DNA of 64,000 nucleotides, taken from the NCBI GenBank assembly GCA_013032095.1, contig WQBJ01000017.1:1-64000 (forward strand). Reading direction: 5' to 3'. The notes beneath the pieces are model-generated. The model was not told where the DNA came from. It worked only from the letters and a program-made list of their open reading frames with translations, and searched no databases. This stretch comes from Ruegeria atlantica (GTDB lineage Bacteria; Pseudomonadota; Alphaproteobacteria; Rhodobacterales; Rhodobacteraceae). Position numbers and translations under genes: made by a program. Positions within the stretch are counted from its first letter, which is position 1, and each line of letters begins with the position of its first letter. Shown in pieces: positions 54,161 to 62,949 of this stretch.

Positions 54161-56245
54161 TTACCGCGTGAGCGCACCTTTACAGAAATTGTTAGCGCCA
54201 ACAATGCCAAATTCGTCCTGTTCCGAAACATAAAGATTCATCGACCGGCGCAAATCGCTGAACCGACCACCGGCATTAAAGGCATCACGGAATGCATCTT
54301 TGAACAGCCAGCGGTTTTTTTCAGCCACGCCGCCCACAAGAAAAACGCCGCCCATCGGCATGAGCACTACGGCGAGATCTCCCATCACGGCCCCTAAATG
54401 GGTGGTGAACATATGAGCGGTTTTTTCGGCAATCGGGTCGGTCTGTGCTCGGGCGTCTTCTAGGATTTCCCTAGCACTACGCACAGGTGTGTCAGCTTGG
54501 CCAGCGGCCATCCCGGCGGCGCGGTACAGGATCGGTAAGCCAGTGCCGCTGAGGAACATTTCAGCCTCAAGAACCAAGGTATCGTCAAAGAAGCATTCCG
54601 GCGCGATATGGCGAGCAGCCTTGAAAATCTCGACCTCGTCAATGTGGCGTGGTGAAAGACCGATATGGCCCCCTTCACCGGATGCAGTGTGATAGCGGCC
54701 GTCGGAGTACAGTAAAGCGCCAACACCCAGACCGGTGCCGGGACCCACTACCAGCCGTGTTCCCAATGGCGGAGTCGCTGCACCTTGCAATACCTCGACA
54801 TCATCGCCGGTGATCTCTGCCACTGACCATGCCGCAGCAGTGAAGTCGTTGATTACAAAGGTGTGCTGTGCACCTGTGGCATCGCCGATATCGGATTCCG
54901 AGAGGTCGAGTTGGGCATTGGTCAGACGGATCGTTCCGTTGTTTACAGGTCCGGCCCCGGCCGCTACGACCGCACGCGGGTTGGTGCCGATTTCGTCACG
55001 CAAGGAATGGAACGCCTCAAGTAGTTCAGGCAAACTGCTGGTCGGGTATTTGCGCAACTCGGTCAACTTGCCTTCGGAGATCACGCCCAGCCGAGTGTTG
55101 GTGCCGCCAATATCCGCAACCAGATTCCAGTGTTTTCGCATTGCCCCGGAAGGTTGCGCCAAAGGTAATGATGCGGATCCGTCCGACAGAGCTGTTTTCA
55201 GACCGTTTAAAGAGGCATTTTGTTCAATCCGTGGAGTTTCGAAATCCAAATTGACCAGGCTAAACCGTTTCTTTTTGACACGGGCCTCTTCAGCATCTTC
55301 GAAAAGGTGCCCGATGAAAAACCCTTTGATCGGCGCGCCTTGTTCCAAAGCGTCTATTGCCGCCGTTAAGTGGCAAGTGAGACGTTCAATCCGGTTTTGA
55401 TCTGGATCGATGACGTTGTTGGCAGTGATATAGATCGGTAGGTCGCGAGTGTATTCATGCTTGGTACGAGTTATGAAATGGGTAAGTGCTGAGGGTCTGA
55501 TCTGTGCGTGGGTGACACAGTTCAGGCTGCACCAGTCGACCGGTTCTCCGATAGTGGCGAAGTCTTTCTGCCAGTTGGTTGGAAGGTGAGGTTCCAAATC
55601 CTCAAGGTTATTATGAGGGTAGGCTTTGTTGAATAGGCCGCTCAGAAAGAACCGCGTCAGTAAATTGTCGTGAGGGCCAGTTGCCCGATGGGTCTCGGAA
55701 GTGCTTTCGGCAATAACAACCCAATCCTGATTGATCGCCACGCCCAGGTTGGACATTCCAAGGCCACGCATCGCGTCGATCGCCCGACCATGTGCAAGCA
55801 ACACGTGGTGGATCGCACGGGCGGTAGTACGGTGGCTGTCACAGTCGCTAAGAGAGTTGATTTGTGAGGGCAGACTGATCGGTGCGACTTTAAATACCCG
55901 ATCGCCGATGCGGCTCATGACAACCTCGGTGTAGTCGACGAACCAACCAGCGATATCGCGATTACGCCACCCGCCCAAGTCATCCAGCGCGGGGGGCAGT
56001 TCGCCGATAGATAGCGTCGCGCAGGGGCGGATACTGCGTTCTAGCAACGCGTCGGCCAACAGGTCGTAGGCGTCCAAACCCGCCTGATTTACCTCGCCTC
56101 GCCCGTCAGGCAGAACCTGTGCCCAACTGACCGGAAACTGAAAACAATCAAACCCGGCTTCGCGTACAAGGTCGAAGTTCTGCTCAGACGAGGCTGTGAC
56201 GCCAAAAAGGAAATCCTTGGGGAAATCGTCGCGGGTGTAGTGCAT
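54161..56245 (-). CDS. Degenerate GH1 beta-glucosidase domain fused to glucokinase
   Basis: The uninterrupted 694-residue protein has two parts. Residues 1 to about 345 follow the GH1 barrel (FPKDFLFGVTASSEQN, GFDCFQFPVSWAQVLPDGRG, LGGWRNRDIAGWFVDY, LPIYITANN). But the acid/base Asn-Glu-Pro is replaced by an APISLP stretch near 120-128, the nucleophile Glu of YITENG is Ala near 275, and the QIEGA segment is missing, so hydrolysis is not expected. Residues about 370-694 are a glucokinase of the Glk type (VADIGGTNTRLG, VINDFTAAAW, VGPGTGLGVGALL, SGEGGHIGLSPRH), complete and about 325 residues like E. coli Glk (321). It should phosphorylate glucose, with the first domain perhaps a sugar sensor. 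It leads the minus-strand sugar operon, divergent from the isomerase-lacI genes. Confidence 0.82.
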   Translation of the reverse strand: MHYTRDDFPKDFLFGVTASSEQNFDLVREAGFDCFQFPVSWAQVLPDGRGEVNQAGLDAYDLLADALLERSIRPCATLSIGELPPALDDLGGWRNRDIAGWFVDYTEVVMSRIGDRVFKVAPISLPSQINSLSDCDSHRTTARAIHHVLLAHGRAIDAMRGLGMSNLGVAINQDWVVIAESTSETHRATGPHDNLLTRFFLSGLFNKAYPHNNLEDLEPHLPTNWQKDFATIGEPVDWCSLNCVTHAQIRPSALTHFITRTKHEYTRDLPIYITANNVIDPDQNRIERLTCHLTAAIDALEQGAPIKGFFIGHLFEDAEEARVKKKRFSLVNLDFETPRIEQNASLNGLKTALSDGSASLPLAQPSGAMRKHWNLVADIGGTNTRLGVISEGKLTELRKYPTSSLPELLEAFHSLRDEIGTNPRAVVAAGAGPVNNGTIRLTNAQLDLSESDIGDATGAQHTFVINDFTAAAWSVAEITGDDVEVLQGAATPPLGTRLVVGPGTGLGVGALLYSDGRYHTASGEGGHIGLSPRHIDEVEIFKAARHIAPECFFDDTLVLEAEMFLSGTGLPILYRAAGMAAGQADTPVRSAREILEDARAQTDPIAEKTAHMFTTHLGAVMGDLAVVLMPMGGVFLVGGVAEKNRWLFKDAFRDAFNAGGRFSDLRRSMNLYVSEQDEFGIVGANNFCKGALTR

Positions 56246-56349
56246 GGTCAGAACCTGTTTGGGCCAGTTGCGCCGCCAACTATCAGTTCGGTCTGCCGTA
56301 TTCTAGCCGTTAGCGGTATCATTTGTAAAATGGGGTGCTTTTGAGCATG

Positions 56350-56372
56350 TTTTAGGTGTTTTTAGCCTAAAA
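56350..56372. promoter_or_regulatory. Inverted repeat in the divergent sugar promoter region
   Basis: TTTTAGG (56350-56356) and CCTAAAA (56366-56372) form a 7-bp inverted repeat; a third TTTTAG at 56360-56365 overlaps, so two nested dyads share the right arm. It lies between the glucokinase fusion gene and the isomerase gene, close to the LacI palindrome. A second regulator site or a short terminator are both possible. Confidence 0.35.
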
Positions 56373-56409
56373 GAAACGATGCTTGACAGAAGGGGTGTTG
56401 CTGCTTCAC

Positions 56410-56433
56410 CCTTATTGAAACGTTTCAATAAGG
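56410..56433. promoter_or_regulatory. LacI-type operator, 24-bp perfect palindrome
   Basis: CCTTATTGAAAC is followed directly by its exact reverse complement. The central GAAACGTTTC fits the CG-centred operators of LacI/GalR proteins. It lies 22 bp after a perfect -35 (TTGACA, 56383-56388) and 14 nt before the isomerase start, so a bound repressor would block initiation. Its presence rules out the longer start at 56379 for that gene. Confidence 0.75.
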
Positions 56434-56447
56434 ATTGCCCTCGGGAT

Positions 56448-57200
56448 ATGCGGATCGCGGCGCAGCTTTATACCGTAAGACAACTGGGCGATTTGGTCGC
56501 GCAGATGGACCTGATCAGCGCTTGCGGTTTTACGGATATCGAGACGATTGGCTTTCATGACTTGCTCCCGCAGGACATGGCGCGGCTGGTGGCGCAGTCT
56601 GGCCTGTCTGTTCGATCAGCGCATTTTGACTGGGATGAGTTCGAGGGACGGTTCGATGACATACTGACCTTGCTTGACCTTATGAATTGCCCGGTGGCCG
56701 TTATGCCATGGCTGCCACCCGAGGTTCGGCCAAGCACCACCGAAGGATGGGAAGCTGTGGCTCACCAACTCGCGCTTTGGGCCCAGCGGCTGGCCCATCA
56801 TGGTGTTCGTTTGGCCTATCACAATCATGACTTCGATCTCTTGGGCGAGTCCGGAAAAATGCCGTTGGACCAGATTCTTTCGCATGAGACCCTGTTTTGG
56901 CAGCCCGATATCGGCTGGCTGGCCGTTTCGGTAGCCGACCCGGCCGATCTTTTGCGCAGATATGCTGGGCGCATCCTTTCCGTACACGCAAAAGACGCGG
57001 ATCCGCGGGCAGGGCAGGGGGATGACCGATGGCGCAACTTGGGGCAGGGAGTTGTGGATTGGCCCCGGCTGCTGAGCATTCTTGAGAACAGCCCCTGCAG
57101 TGATCTGTTTGTCGAACATGACGAAACGCCAAACCACGCGGAGACTTTGTTGACTGGGCGCCACTTTCTGTTGAACCAACTGAAGACGGAGGTCGGGTGA
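56448..57200 (+). CDS. Sugar phosphate isomerase/epimerase family TIM-barrel protein
   Basis: The protein is 250 residues from the ATG at 56448. An in-frame start 69 nt earlier would place the operator inside the gene and is rejected. It opens RIAAQLYTVRQLGDL and shows the family's metal-site strands: GFTDIETIGF, RLAYHNHDFDLL with His ligands near residue 135, WQPDIGWLAV, LSVHAKDADPR and LFVEHDETPNHAE with the last Glu. Such proteins isomerise or dehydrate sugars and inositols, mostly as metal enzymes in the cytoplasm. It overlaps the LacI gene closely and begins the plus-strand sugar operon. The exact reaction is unknown. Confidence 0.82.
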   Translation: MRIAAQLYTVRQLGDLVAQMDLISACGFTDIETIGFHDLLPQDMARLVAQSGLSVRSAHFDWDEFEGRFDDILTLLDLMNCPVAVMPWLPPEVRPSTTEGWEAVAHQLALWAQRLAHHGVRLAYHNHDFDLLGESGKMPLDQILSHETLFWQPDIGWLAVSVADPADLLRRYAGRILSVHAKDADPRAGQGDDRWRNLGQGVVDWPRLLSILENSPCSDLFVEHDETPNHAETLLTGRHFLLNQLKTEVG

Positions 57201-58246
57201 TGGCGCGCGCCACGATTAAATCGATCGCGAAAGAGACCGGCTATTCCGTCGGTACGGTCTCGAATGCGTTGCGTGGGGTGAAATCGGTCAAAGAAGAAAC
57301 ACGGCAGAAGATTCAGGCCACCGCCGCCCGGTTGGGGTATCGCGTCAACTTGGATGGGCTGAAACTGCGTACTAACAAATCTTACCGGATAGCGGTGTTG
57401 GTCAGCATCTCGACGGATGCGGGCGAAGAATGGGAGGGCGTGGAATTCACCCGCATATTGGCGGGGATATCCGAGGCCTTGCAGGGCTCGCGGTATGAGA
57501 TGAGCGTATTCAACGTGGTCGATATTCCGGATGCAATGAAGACCTTGACGCGCATTGTTCAGGACGGTCTTGCGGACGGAGTCATATTCTCAGGCACTTT
57601 GCATGACGATCCACGTATTGCGTATTTGCAGGAAAACACCTTTCCTTTCGTGACCATGGGTATGAGTGACACCGAGGTGCCTCATGCATTTGTTGATATC
57701 GACAGTCAGGCGGCGGCGTTTGATGCGACCGCACGGCTGCTGCGGCTGGGCCATCAGCGCATTGCCTTGGTGAACCCCCCGAACGAACTGATTTATGCGA
57801 CGCAGCGCCAGAGTGGATACGAACAGGCGCTGTCCGACGTCGGAATGACGCCGGACCCAGCTTTGATTTTCAACGGTCCGACCACGGCGCGCACCGGGCA
57901 ACGCAGTTTCGAGGCGATGATGCAGGTTAGGGATCGGCCCACGGCCTGTATCTGTGCGAACGAGGCAATGACGCTGGGTGTGCTGTCCTCGGCCCACAAG
58001 GCGGGGGTGCAGATTGGCCGTGACCTGGTTGTCATCTCCACCGATGATCTGCAACTCAGCCGTTATTTCGTGCCAGCACCCAGCACATACTATGTGCCGA
58101 TCGAAGAAAGCAGCCGCCTGCTTGGCGAATTTATGTTGAAAGCATTGGACGGGGTCGATCCGTCCAAGATCCAGAAAAAGATCAGGGCCACGCTTATCGA
58201 GCGGCAACCTGACACCCCGGTGCTGCAATCGGCACCCCGAAACTGA
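57200..58246 (+). CDS. LacI-family transcriptional regulator
   Basis: The protein is about 348 residues. The helix-turn-helix and hinge occupy residues 1-60 (RATIKSIAKETGYSVGTVSNALRGV), and a periplasmic-binding-like sugar domain follows (about 65-340), with the AFVDIDSQAAAFDATARLLRLGHQRIALVNPP block near 165-195. ATG at 57200 is preferred over a GTG 3 nt earlier because GGAGG lies 7 nt before it. It is co-transcribed after the isomerase and probably binds the 24-bp palindrome at 56410-56433, repressing the operon, and perhaps the divergent one, until a sugar is present. The inducer is unknown. Confidence 0.92.
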   Translation: MARATIKSIAKETGYSVGTVSNALRGVKSVKEETRQKIQATAARLGYRVNLDGLKLRTNKSYRIAVLVSISTDAGEEWEGVEFTRILAGISEALQGSRYEMSVFNVVDIPDAMKTLTRIVQDGLADGVIFSGTLHDDPRIAYLQENTFPFVTMGMSDTEVPHAFVDIDSQAAAFDATARLLRLGHQRIALVNPPNELIYATQRQSGYEQALSDVGMTPDPALIFNGPTTARTGQRSFEAMMQVRDRPTACICANEAMTLGVLSSAHKAGVQIGRDLVVISTDDLQLSRYFVPAPSTYYVPIEESSRLLGEFMLKALDGVDPSKIQKKIRATLIERQPDTPVLQSAPRN

Positions 58247-58268
58247 CCGAACAGAGGAGTATTTGGAA

Positions 58269-59018
58269 ATGTTCAGAAACCTACTTTCCGCAGCGGCCCT
58301 GGTTGCAATAGCAACCCCGGTGGCCTTTGCCGCCGATCTGGAGGGGCGCGTCCTGAAAATCGGAACCGACGCCACGTATCCACCAATGGAAACCGTGGAT
58401 GAGACAACCGGTCAGATCGTGGGCTTTGACGTGGATGTGATGAATGCGATTTGTGAGCAGGTCAATTGCGTCCCGAATTTCGTCAATACTGCCTGGGACG
58501 GCATCTTTGCAGCGCTTCAACAGGGCGAGTTTGACCTCGTGATCTCGGGCGTGTCGATCACGCCGGAACGAGAAGAGACGATGGACTTCTCGGAACCCTA
58601 CATCGTGGTCAGCCAGGCCATTCTGCTTCAGGTCGACAATGCGGACATGACGCTGGATGATTTCAAGGCCGGCGGCCAGGAACTGGCGGCGCAGACCGGC
58701 ACCACCAATGCGCAGCTGGCTGAGGAGTTGGTCGGGCGCGAAAATGTCAGCTTGTATGATAATTTCTCTGCTGCAATTCTGGCGCTGCAGAATGCCGACG
58801 TGCAGGGCGTCATCATCGATGGCACCTCAGCCGCGGCCTACGAACAGGAATTCGCGGGCGAATTGACCGTAGGTATCACGGGCCTTCAATCCGACCCGTT
58901 GGGCATCGTATTCCAGGAAGGCGACGCCACGGTTGACGCCATCAACGAAGGGCTGGCGGCGATTAAGGCTGACGGCACTTTGGACAAGTTGATCGGTAAG
59001 TACTGGGGCACTGAATAA
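58269..59018 (+). CDS. Amino-acid-type ABC transporter solute-binding protein
   Basis: The protein is 249 residues from the ATG at 58269, which has GAGGAG 9 nt upstream. A signal peptide (to about residue 21, ending PVAFA) is followed by the family 3 fold: LKIGTDATYPPMETVDETTGQIVGFDVDV, then SGVSITPEREETMDFSEPY whose Arg normally holds the ligand carboxylate, and LAAQTGTTNAQLAEEL. These features fit an amino acid or opine-like ligand. Its operon otherwise encodes sugar enzymes, which is unusual. The ligand might be an amino-sugar conjugate or amino acid; this cannot be settled here. The start of the permease follows 60 nt later, with a hairpin in between. Confidence 0.9.
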   Translation: MFRNLLSAAALVAIATPVAFAADLEGRVLKIGTDATYPPMETVDETTGQIVGFDVDVMNAICEQVNCVPNFVNTAWDGIFAALQQGEFDLVISGVSITPEREETMDFSEPYIVVSQAILLQVDNADMTLDDFKAGGQELAAQTGTTNAQLAEELVGRENVSLYDNFSAAILALQNADVQGVIIDGTSAAAYEQEFAGELTVGITGLQSDPLGIVFQEGDATVDAINEGLAAIKADGTLDKLIGKYWGTE

Positions 59019-59031
59019 GCCGGCCCATATC

Positions 59032-59057
59032 GGCCCGGTGTCGTTTGGTACCGGGTC
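59032..59057 (+). terminator. Stem-loop between binding protein and permease genes
   Basis: CCCGGT and ACCGGG pair perfectly across a 10-nt loop, and the stem extends by two more pairs including one G-U. No T-run follows. Like the hairpin after dctP, it may protect the upstream binding-protein transcript and lower permease expression. Confidence 0.45.
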
Positions 59058-59078
59058 GCCTGAATGCTGTGAGGTCCC

Positions 59079-60722
59079 ATGAAGCGTTTAAGCTCGATCC
59101 GCCCGAGCAATCTTGTTCTGCTTGCTGCGGCCCCGTTCATCATTTACTTGTTCGCAACCTCTTCGAAATACTTGCGGTCGCTGATTGCGATCTTAGGGAT
59201 CGGCAATAACGCTGGTCCGATTTTTGTAGGGTTTCTGCTGGTTCTCGCGGCGGCCATTCTGGGTTATCTCTGCGCCAGGAACGCGCGGTTTCAAACGGCG
59301 CCGGGGTGGTTGCGTTTCTCGTCGCTGGCCGCTTTGCCGGCGGCACTGGCGCTGGTGGCTCTGGGCTTCGCTGCGCCGCAGGTGATAATGCCGTTCGCCG
59401 AGTCGGTCTTCTTTCATGCGCTCAGCGAAAACACCTCGACCCTGATAGATCGGTCCTCGCAAACCTGGGTGCTGTTTCCCGAAGTGGTTGCGCAGGTTCA
59501 AACTGGTCTTCAGGTGCTATTGGTCGCCTATGCGGTATTGGTCGCGGTCATTCTGCTTTCAAACAAGTTTCCAATTCGTCAAAGAGATTATGCCCAGCTT
59601 GGGTTTGAAATCCTGACCGGTGCGGTGCTGTTCTATCTGATGTTCATGGCGCATTGGCAGTTCGCCACCGGTGTGGCCATCACATTCCGTGCTGCCATCT
59701 TCGCTTATATCTTCGCCGCAATTCTGGGCCTGATTTGGGTCGGCCTGCAATCGTTCAAGCCGAAGGTGCGCACGACGGTTGTTTACGGCTGTATCAGCCT
59801 TGCTTTGCTGGCCATATCAGCGTTCTTTTTCATGCAGCCGCAAGTTAAGTATGAACTCATCGGCACTCTGGACGCGCGAATTGCCATCGTGCGGGGGACA
59901 CCTCAGGCGCAGGCGGACATGATCCGGTTTGGTGAGTTCGAAGACGACAAAGACCAACAATACCGCATCCGCAGTGCCCCGGACGCGGCCAGTGCGGTCG
60001 ATCAGATTGAAACCGTGGACAGCGTGTCTGGGGCCTTTGTGCCGGTCGGCACCAATACCAAGGGTTACCCGGTGATCTGGCAGACACAATTTCTGCCTGA
60101 CAAATACCGTAACCCAGCGCTGACTTTCGCCGTGTTTGGCTTTCTTTTGCTGGTCCTGACCGTTGGCGGTGCCCAGCATAAGCTGCACCCGCTTGCTGTA
60201 GGGGCTGAGTTCTTCGTGGACACAATCCGCGGTATTCCGATGCTGGTTATCATTCTCTATATCGGTTTACCTCTGGCGGGCGCGGTCAAAGATGCCACCG
60301 GCGGCGGTATAGACATGACAAACATGACCCGGGGTATCATTGCAATCTCGGTCGGGTATTCCGCTTATATGGCCGAAATATTCCGATCTGGCATCGAAGC
60401 CATCCCGAGGGGTCAGATCGAGGCCGGGGGATCATTGGGCCTGTCGCGCTGGCAAACTGCGCGGTTAATCATCCTGCCGCAGGCTTTGCGCATCGTGACG
60501 CCGCCTTTGGGCAACGAATTCATCGCGATGATCAAAGATACTTCACTGCTGTCGATCCTCTCAGTACGCGACATGACCCAGCGCATGCGCGAGTTTCAGG
60601 CGGCCAGCTTCCTACCCTTCGCTCCATTTAACACTGCTGCAATCCTCTACGTTGTGATTACGCTGGGCTGCGCCAGCTTCCTGAAGTGGATTGAACGCCG
60701 CACGGCAAGAGAAGACCGATGA
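59079..60722 (+). CDS. Amino-acid-type ABC transporter permease with long N-terminal extension
   Basis: The 547-residue membrane protein is longer than usual for HisM/GlnP permeases (220-400). About seven hydrophobic helices fill residues 1-260. A hydrophilic segment (about 265-350, TLDARIAIVRGTPQAQADM to TQFLPDKYR) is predicted periplasmic and looks somewhat like part of a binding protein. The C-terminal third is the real permease core, with VDTIRGIPMLVIILYIGLPL and the EAA loop GQIEAGGSLGLSRWQTARLIILPQALR that docks the ATPase. No ATPase gene follows; the next gene (4-nt overlap) is a beta-galactosidase. The transporter is therefore incomplete in this window. Confidence 0.85.
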   Translation: MKRLSSIRPSNLVLLAAAPFIIYLFATSSKYLRSLIAILGIGNNAGPIFVGFLLVLAAAILGYLCARNARFQTAPGWLRFSSLAALPAALALVALGFAAPQVIMPFAESVFFHALSENTSTLIDRSSQTWVLFPEVVAQVQTGLQVLLVAYAVLVAVILLSNKFPIRQRDYAQLGFEILTGAVLFYLMFMAHWQFATGVAITFRAAIFAYIFAAILGLIWVGLQSFKPKVRTTVVYGCISLALLAISAFFFMQPQVKYELIGTLDARIAIVRGTPQAQADMIRFGEFEDDKDQQYRIRSAPDAASAVDQIETVDSVSGAFVPVGTNTKGYPVIWQTQFLPDKYRNPALTFAVFGFLLLVLTVGGAQHKLHPLAVGAEFFVDTIRGIPMLVIILYIGLPLAGAVKDATGGGIDMTNMTRGIIAISVGYSAYMAEIFRSGIEAIPRGQIEAGGSLGLSRWQTARLIILPQALRIVTPPLGNEFIAMIKDTSLLSILSVRDMTQRMREFQAASFLPFAPFNTAAILYVVITLGCASFLKWIERRTAREDR

Positions 60723-62683
60723 GCAAACTGGAGCTAGGTGTCTGCTATTACCCTGAACAATGGGATCGGTCGCTCTGGCGAGAGGACGCGCAGCGTATGG
60801 CCGAGATGGGCTTGGATTGGGTACGCATCGCCGAGTTTACATGGGGTCTGATCGAGCCCAAGCGTGGGACCTTTCAGTGGGATTGGCTGGATGAAGTGAT
60901 CGACGTTCTGGGCGAGGCAGGACTGCGTGTCATGATGTCTACGCCCACTGCGGCACCACCGAAATGGTTGATTGACGAGCACCCCGAAATCTTACCAGTT
61001 GGGGCTGATGGAAAGGTGCGGAGCTTTGGCTCGCGAAGGCATTACTGCTTCTCCAGCGAGGTTTTTCTGGCCGAGGCGCGCCGGATCGCCACCGAATACG
61101 CCCGCCGATACGGTCAAAACCCATATGTCCACGCCTGGCAGATCGACAACGAGTATAATGACCACGATACGGTGCTAAGCTATTCAGACGCCGCGCGAGA
61201 CGGGTTCCGACGCTGGCTGGCAGAGCGATATGGCTCGATTGATACCCTGAACAAAACTTGGGGGACGGTGTTCTGGGGCGCACTCTATTCCAGTTTCGAC
61301 CAGATAGAATTGCCGAACGGGGTGGTGGCCAGCCCCAACCCAACCCATGCGCTAGACTTCGCGCGCTATTCCTCGGACCGGGTGCGGCTGTTCAATCGGA
61401 CGCAAGTGGATGTGCTGCGAGAATTCTCTCCGGGCGTGGATATCACCCACAATTTTATGGCGGGCAGCTTTGAGTTCGACCACTACGCCGTAGCCGCCGA
61501 TCTGGATATTGTCGGGTTCGACAGTTATCCGCTGGGCAATCTGCTGGGCTCGACTCTGTCTGACGAGGAAAAGCGCCGCTATTTGCGAACGGGCGCACCA
61601 GATTATCAGGGATTTCATTGCGATCTATATCGATCTCAGGGCAAAGGGCGTTTGTGGGTGCTGGAGCAGCAGCCTGGTCCGGTGGACTGGGCCGAGAAAA
61701 ACCCTTCACCCGCAGATGGCATGGTGCGCCTTTGGACTTGGGCGGCCTATGCCCACGGAGCGCAGGCGGTGATGTTCTTCCGCTGGCGGCAGGCCAAATT
61801 CGCGCAGGAGCAATATCATACCGCGCTGCTGCGCGCTGACGGCAGTCAGGATCAAGCGGCGGTAGAATTGGCTCAAGTCGTATCCGAGCGTGCTGCCTTA
61901 CCAGAAGCCACGCGTGTAAGGGCACAGGTGGCCATGTTGCTGGACTACGAGTCCATTTGGGCGGCGGATATTCTACCGCATGATGACGCCTTTCCGAATG
62001 CTCAGATTCTTCGCGAATGGTATGCAGGACTGCGTGCGCTAGGTGTCGAATTGGATTTTGTTGGACCGCGGGACGATCTGACCGGATATGCCTTGATCGT
62101 TATCCCGCAAAGCATGATCGTCTCACCCGGACTCGCGGCGCGTCTGATGGACAGCCAAGCCAAACTTCTGGTCGGCGCGCGCGCAGGGAGCCAGATGAAC
62201 AACATGCATACGCCACCGAATTTGCCCCCCGGTGAATTGACCGATTTGGTCGGTGTTAAGGTTCAGCGCGTTGAATCGCTTCCGGATCTGGCGGGTGAAA
62301 CAGTTCGTCTTGAGGATGGTACGACGCATGAATTTACCGGTTGGCGCGAAATCATCGAGACCAGGGAAACTGTAGTAGCCTGCTTTTCCAGCGCATACCG
62401 GGATGGCAGCCCGGCGATTGTGCGCTCGGACCGAGCGACGTATTTGGCGATGATCCCGCGCGGACCCTTGTTGCAAGCTGTTCTGGCCAATACGCTTAAC
62501 TGGGCAAACATCCCTACCTCACACTGCGGTCCGGATTTGCGGATCACCTATCGCGGAGAGTTGGGGTTTGCCTTTAACTACGGCACAACCGCGCTGTCGC
62601 TGCCGGAGGACAGCGCGCGCGCGTATCTGTTTGGAGGTTCGGAAATCCCGCCTTATGGGGTTTCGGTCTGGCGAGACTTGTAA
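60719..62683 (+). CDS. GH42 beta-galactosidase
   Basis: The 654-residue glycoside hydrolase family 42 enzyme hydrolyses terminal beta-galactosides. It starts GVCYYPEQWDRSLWREDAQRMAEMGLDWVRIAEFTW, the family hallmark (given only as location, residues 6-41). The acid/base is Glu145 in QIDNEYND and the nucleophile is Glu316 in VLEQQPGPVDW. A trimerisation domain and a short beta domain follow. No signal peptide is present, so it acts in the cytoplasm on an imported galactoside. It overlaps the permease gene by 4 nt, tying galactoside use to that transporter. Substrate could be galactosyl-glycerol or an oligosaccharide. Confidence 0.93.
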   Translation: MSKLELGVCYYPEQWDRSLWREDAQRMAEMGLDWVRIAEFTWGLIEPKRGTFQWDWLDEVIDVLGEAGLRVMMSTPTAAPPKWLIDEHPEILPVGADGKVRSFGSRRHYCFSSEVFLAEARRIATEYARRYGQNPYVHAWQIDNEYNDHDTVLSYSDAARDGFRRWLAERYGSIDTLNKTWGTVFWGALYSSFDQIELPNGVVASPNPTHALDFARYSSDRVRLFNRTQVDVLREFSPGVDITHNFMAGSFEFDHYAVAADLDIVGFDSYPLGNLLGSTLSDEEKRRYLRTGAPDYQGFHCDLYRSQGKGRLWVLEQQPGPVDWAEKNPSPADGMVRLWTWAAYAHGAQAVMFFRWRQAKFAQEQYHTALLRADGSQDQAAVELAQVVSERAALPEATRVRAQVAMLLDYESIWAADILPHDDAFPNAQILREWYAGLRALGVELDFVGPRDDLTGYALIVIPQSMIVSPGLAARLMDSQAKLLVGARAGSQMNNMHTPPNLPPGELTDLVGVKVQRVESLPDLAGETVRLEDGTTHEFTGWREIIETRETVVACFSSAYRDGSPAIVRSDRATYLAMIPRGPLLQAVLANTLNWANIPTSHCGPDLRITYRGELGFAFNYGTTALSLPEDSARAYLFGGSEIPPYGVSVWRDL

Positions 62684-62949
62684 CCTTACTGGGCGACCAA
62701 ACCCGTTGGCTACACAGTATAATTGATTGGCGTCATCAGTTTATACAGACAGGCCGACCACGAAGCTTTAGCGCATTGGGTTATTAAGGTGAGAACAACA
62801 TACTGGTGTAGTCAGCAATCTGCCGACCTCGGTTAATCAGGAGTTCGAAATCCCGACTAGCTATCCGACGATACCTGCAAGGAATGCCTTACCGAAACCC
62901 ATCCGGGCGATTCTCTGGCCAACCCAATCCGCGGTAATTACTTTGAGAG

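Noticed and set aside
62840..62870. A tRNA T-arm-like stretch GGAGTTCGAAATCCC in the gap between the two GH42 genes
   Set aside because: No matching acceptor, D or anticodon stems can be drawn around it; taken as chance or at most a tiny remnant.
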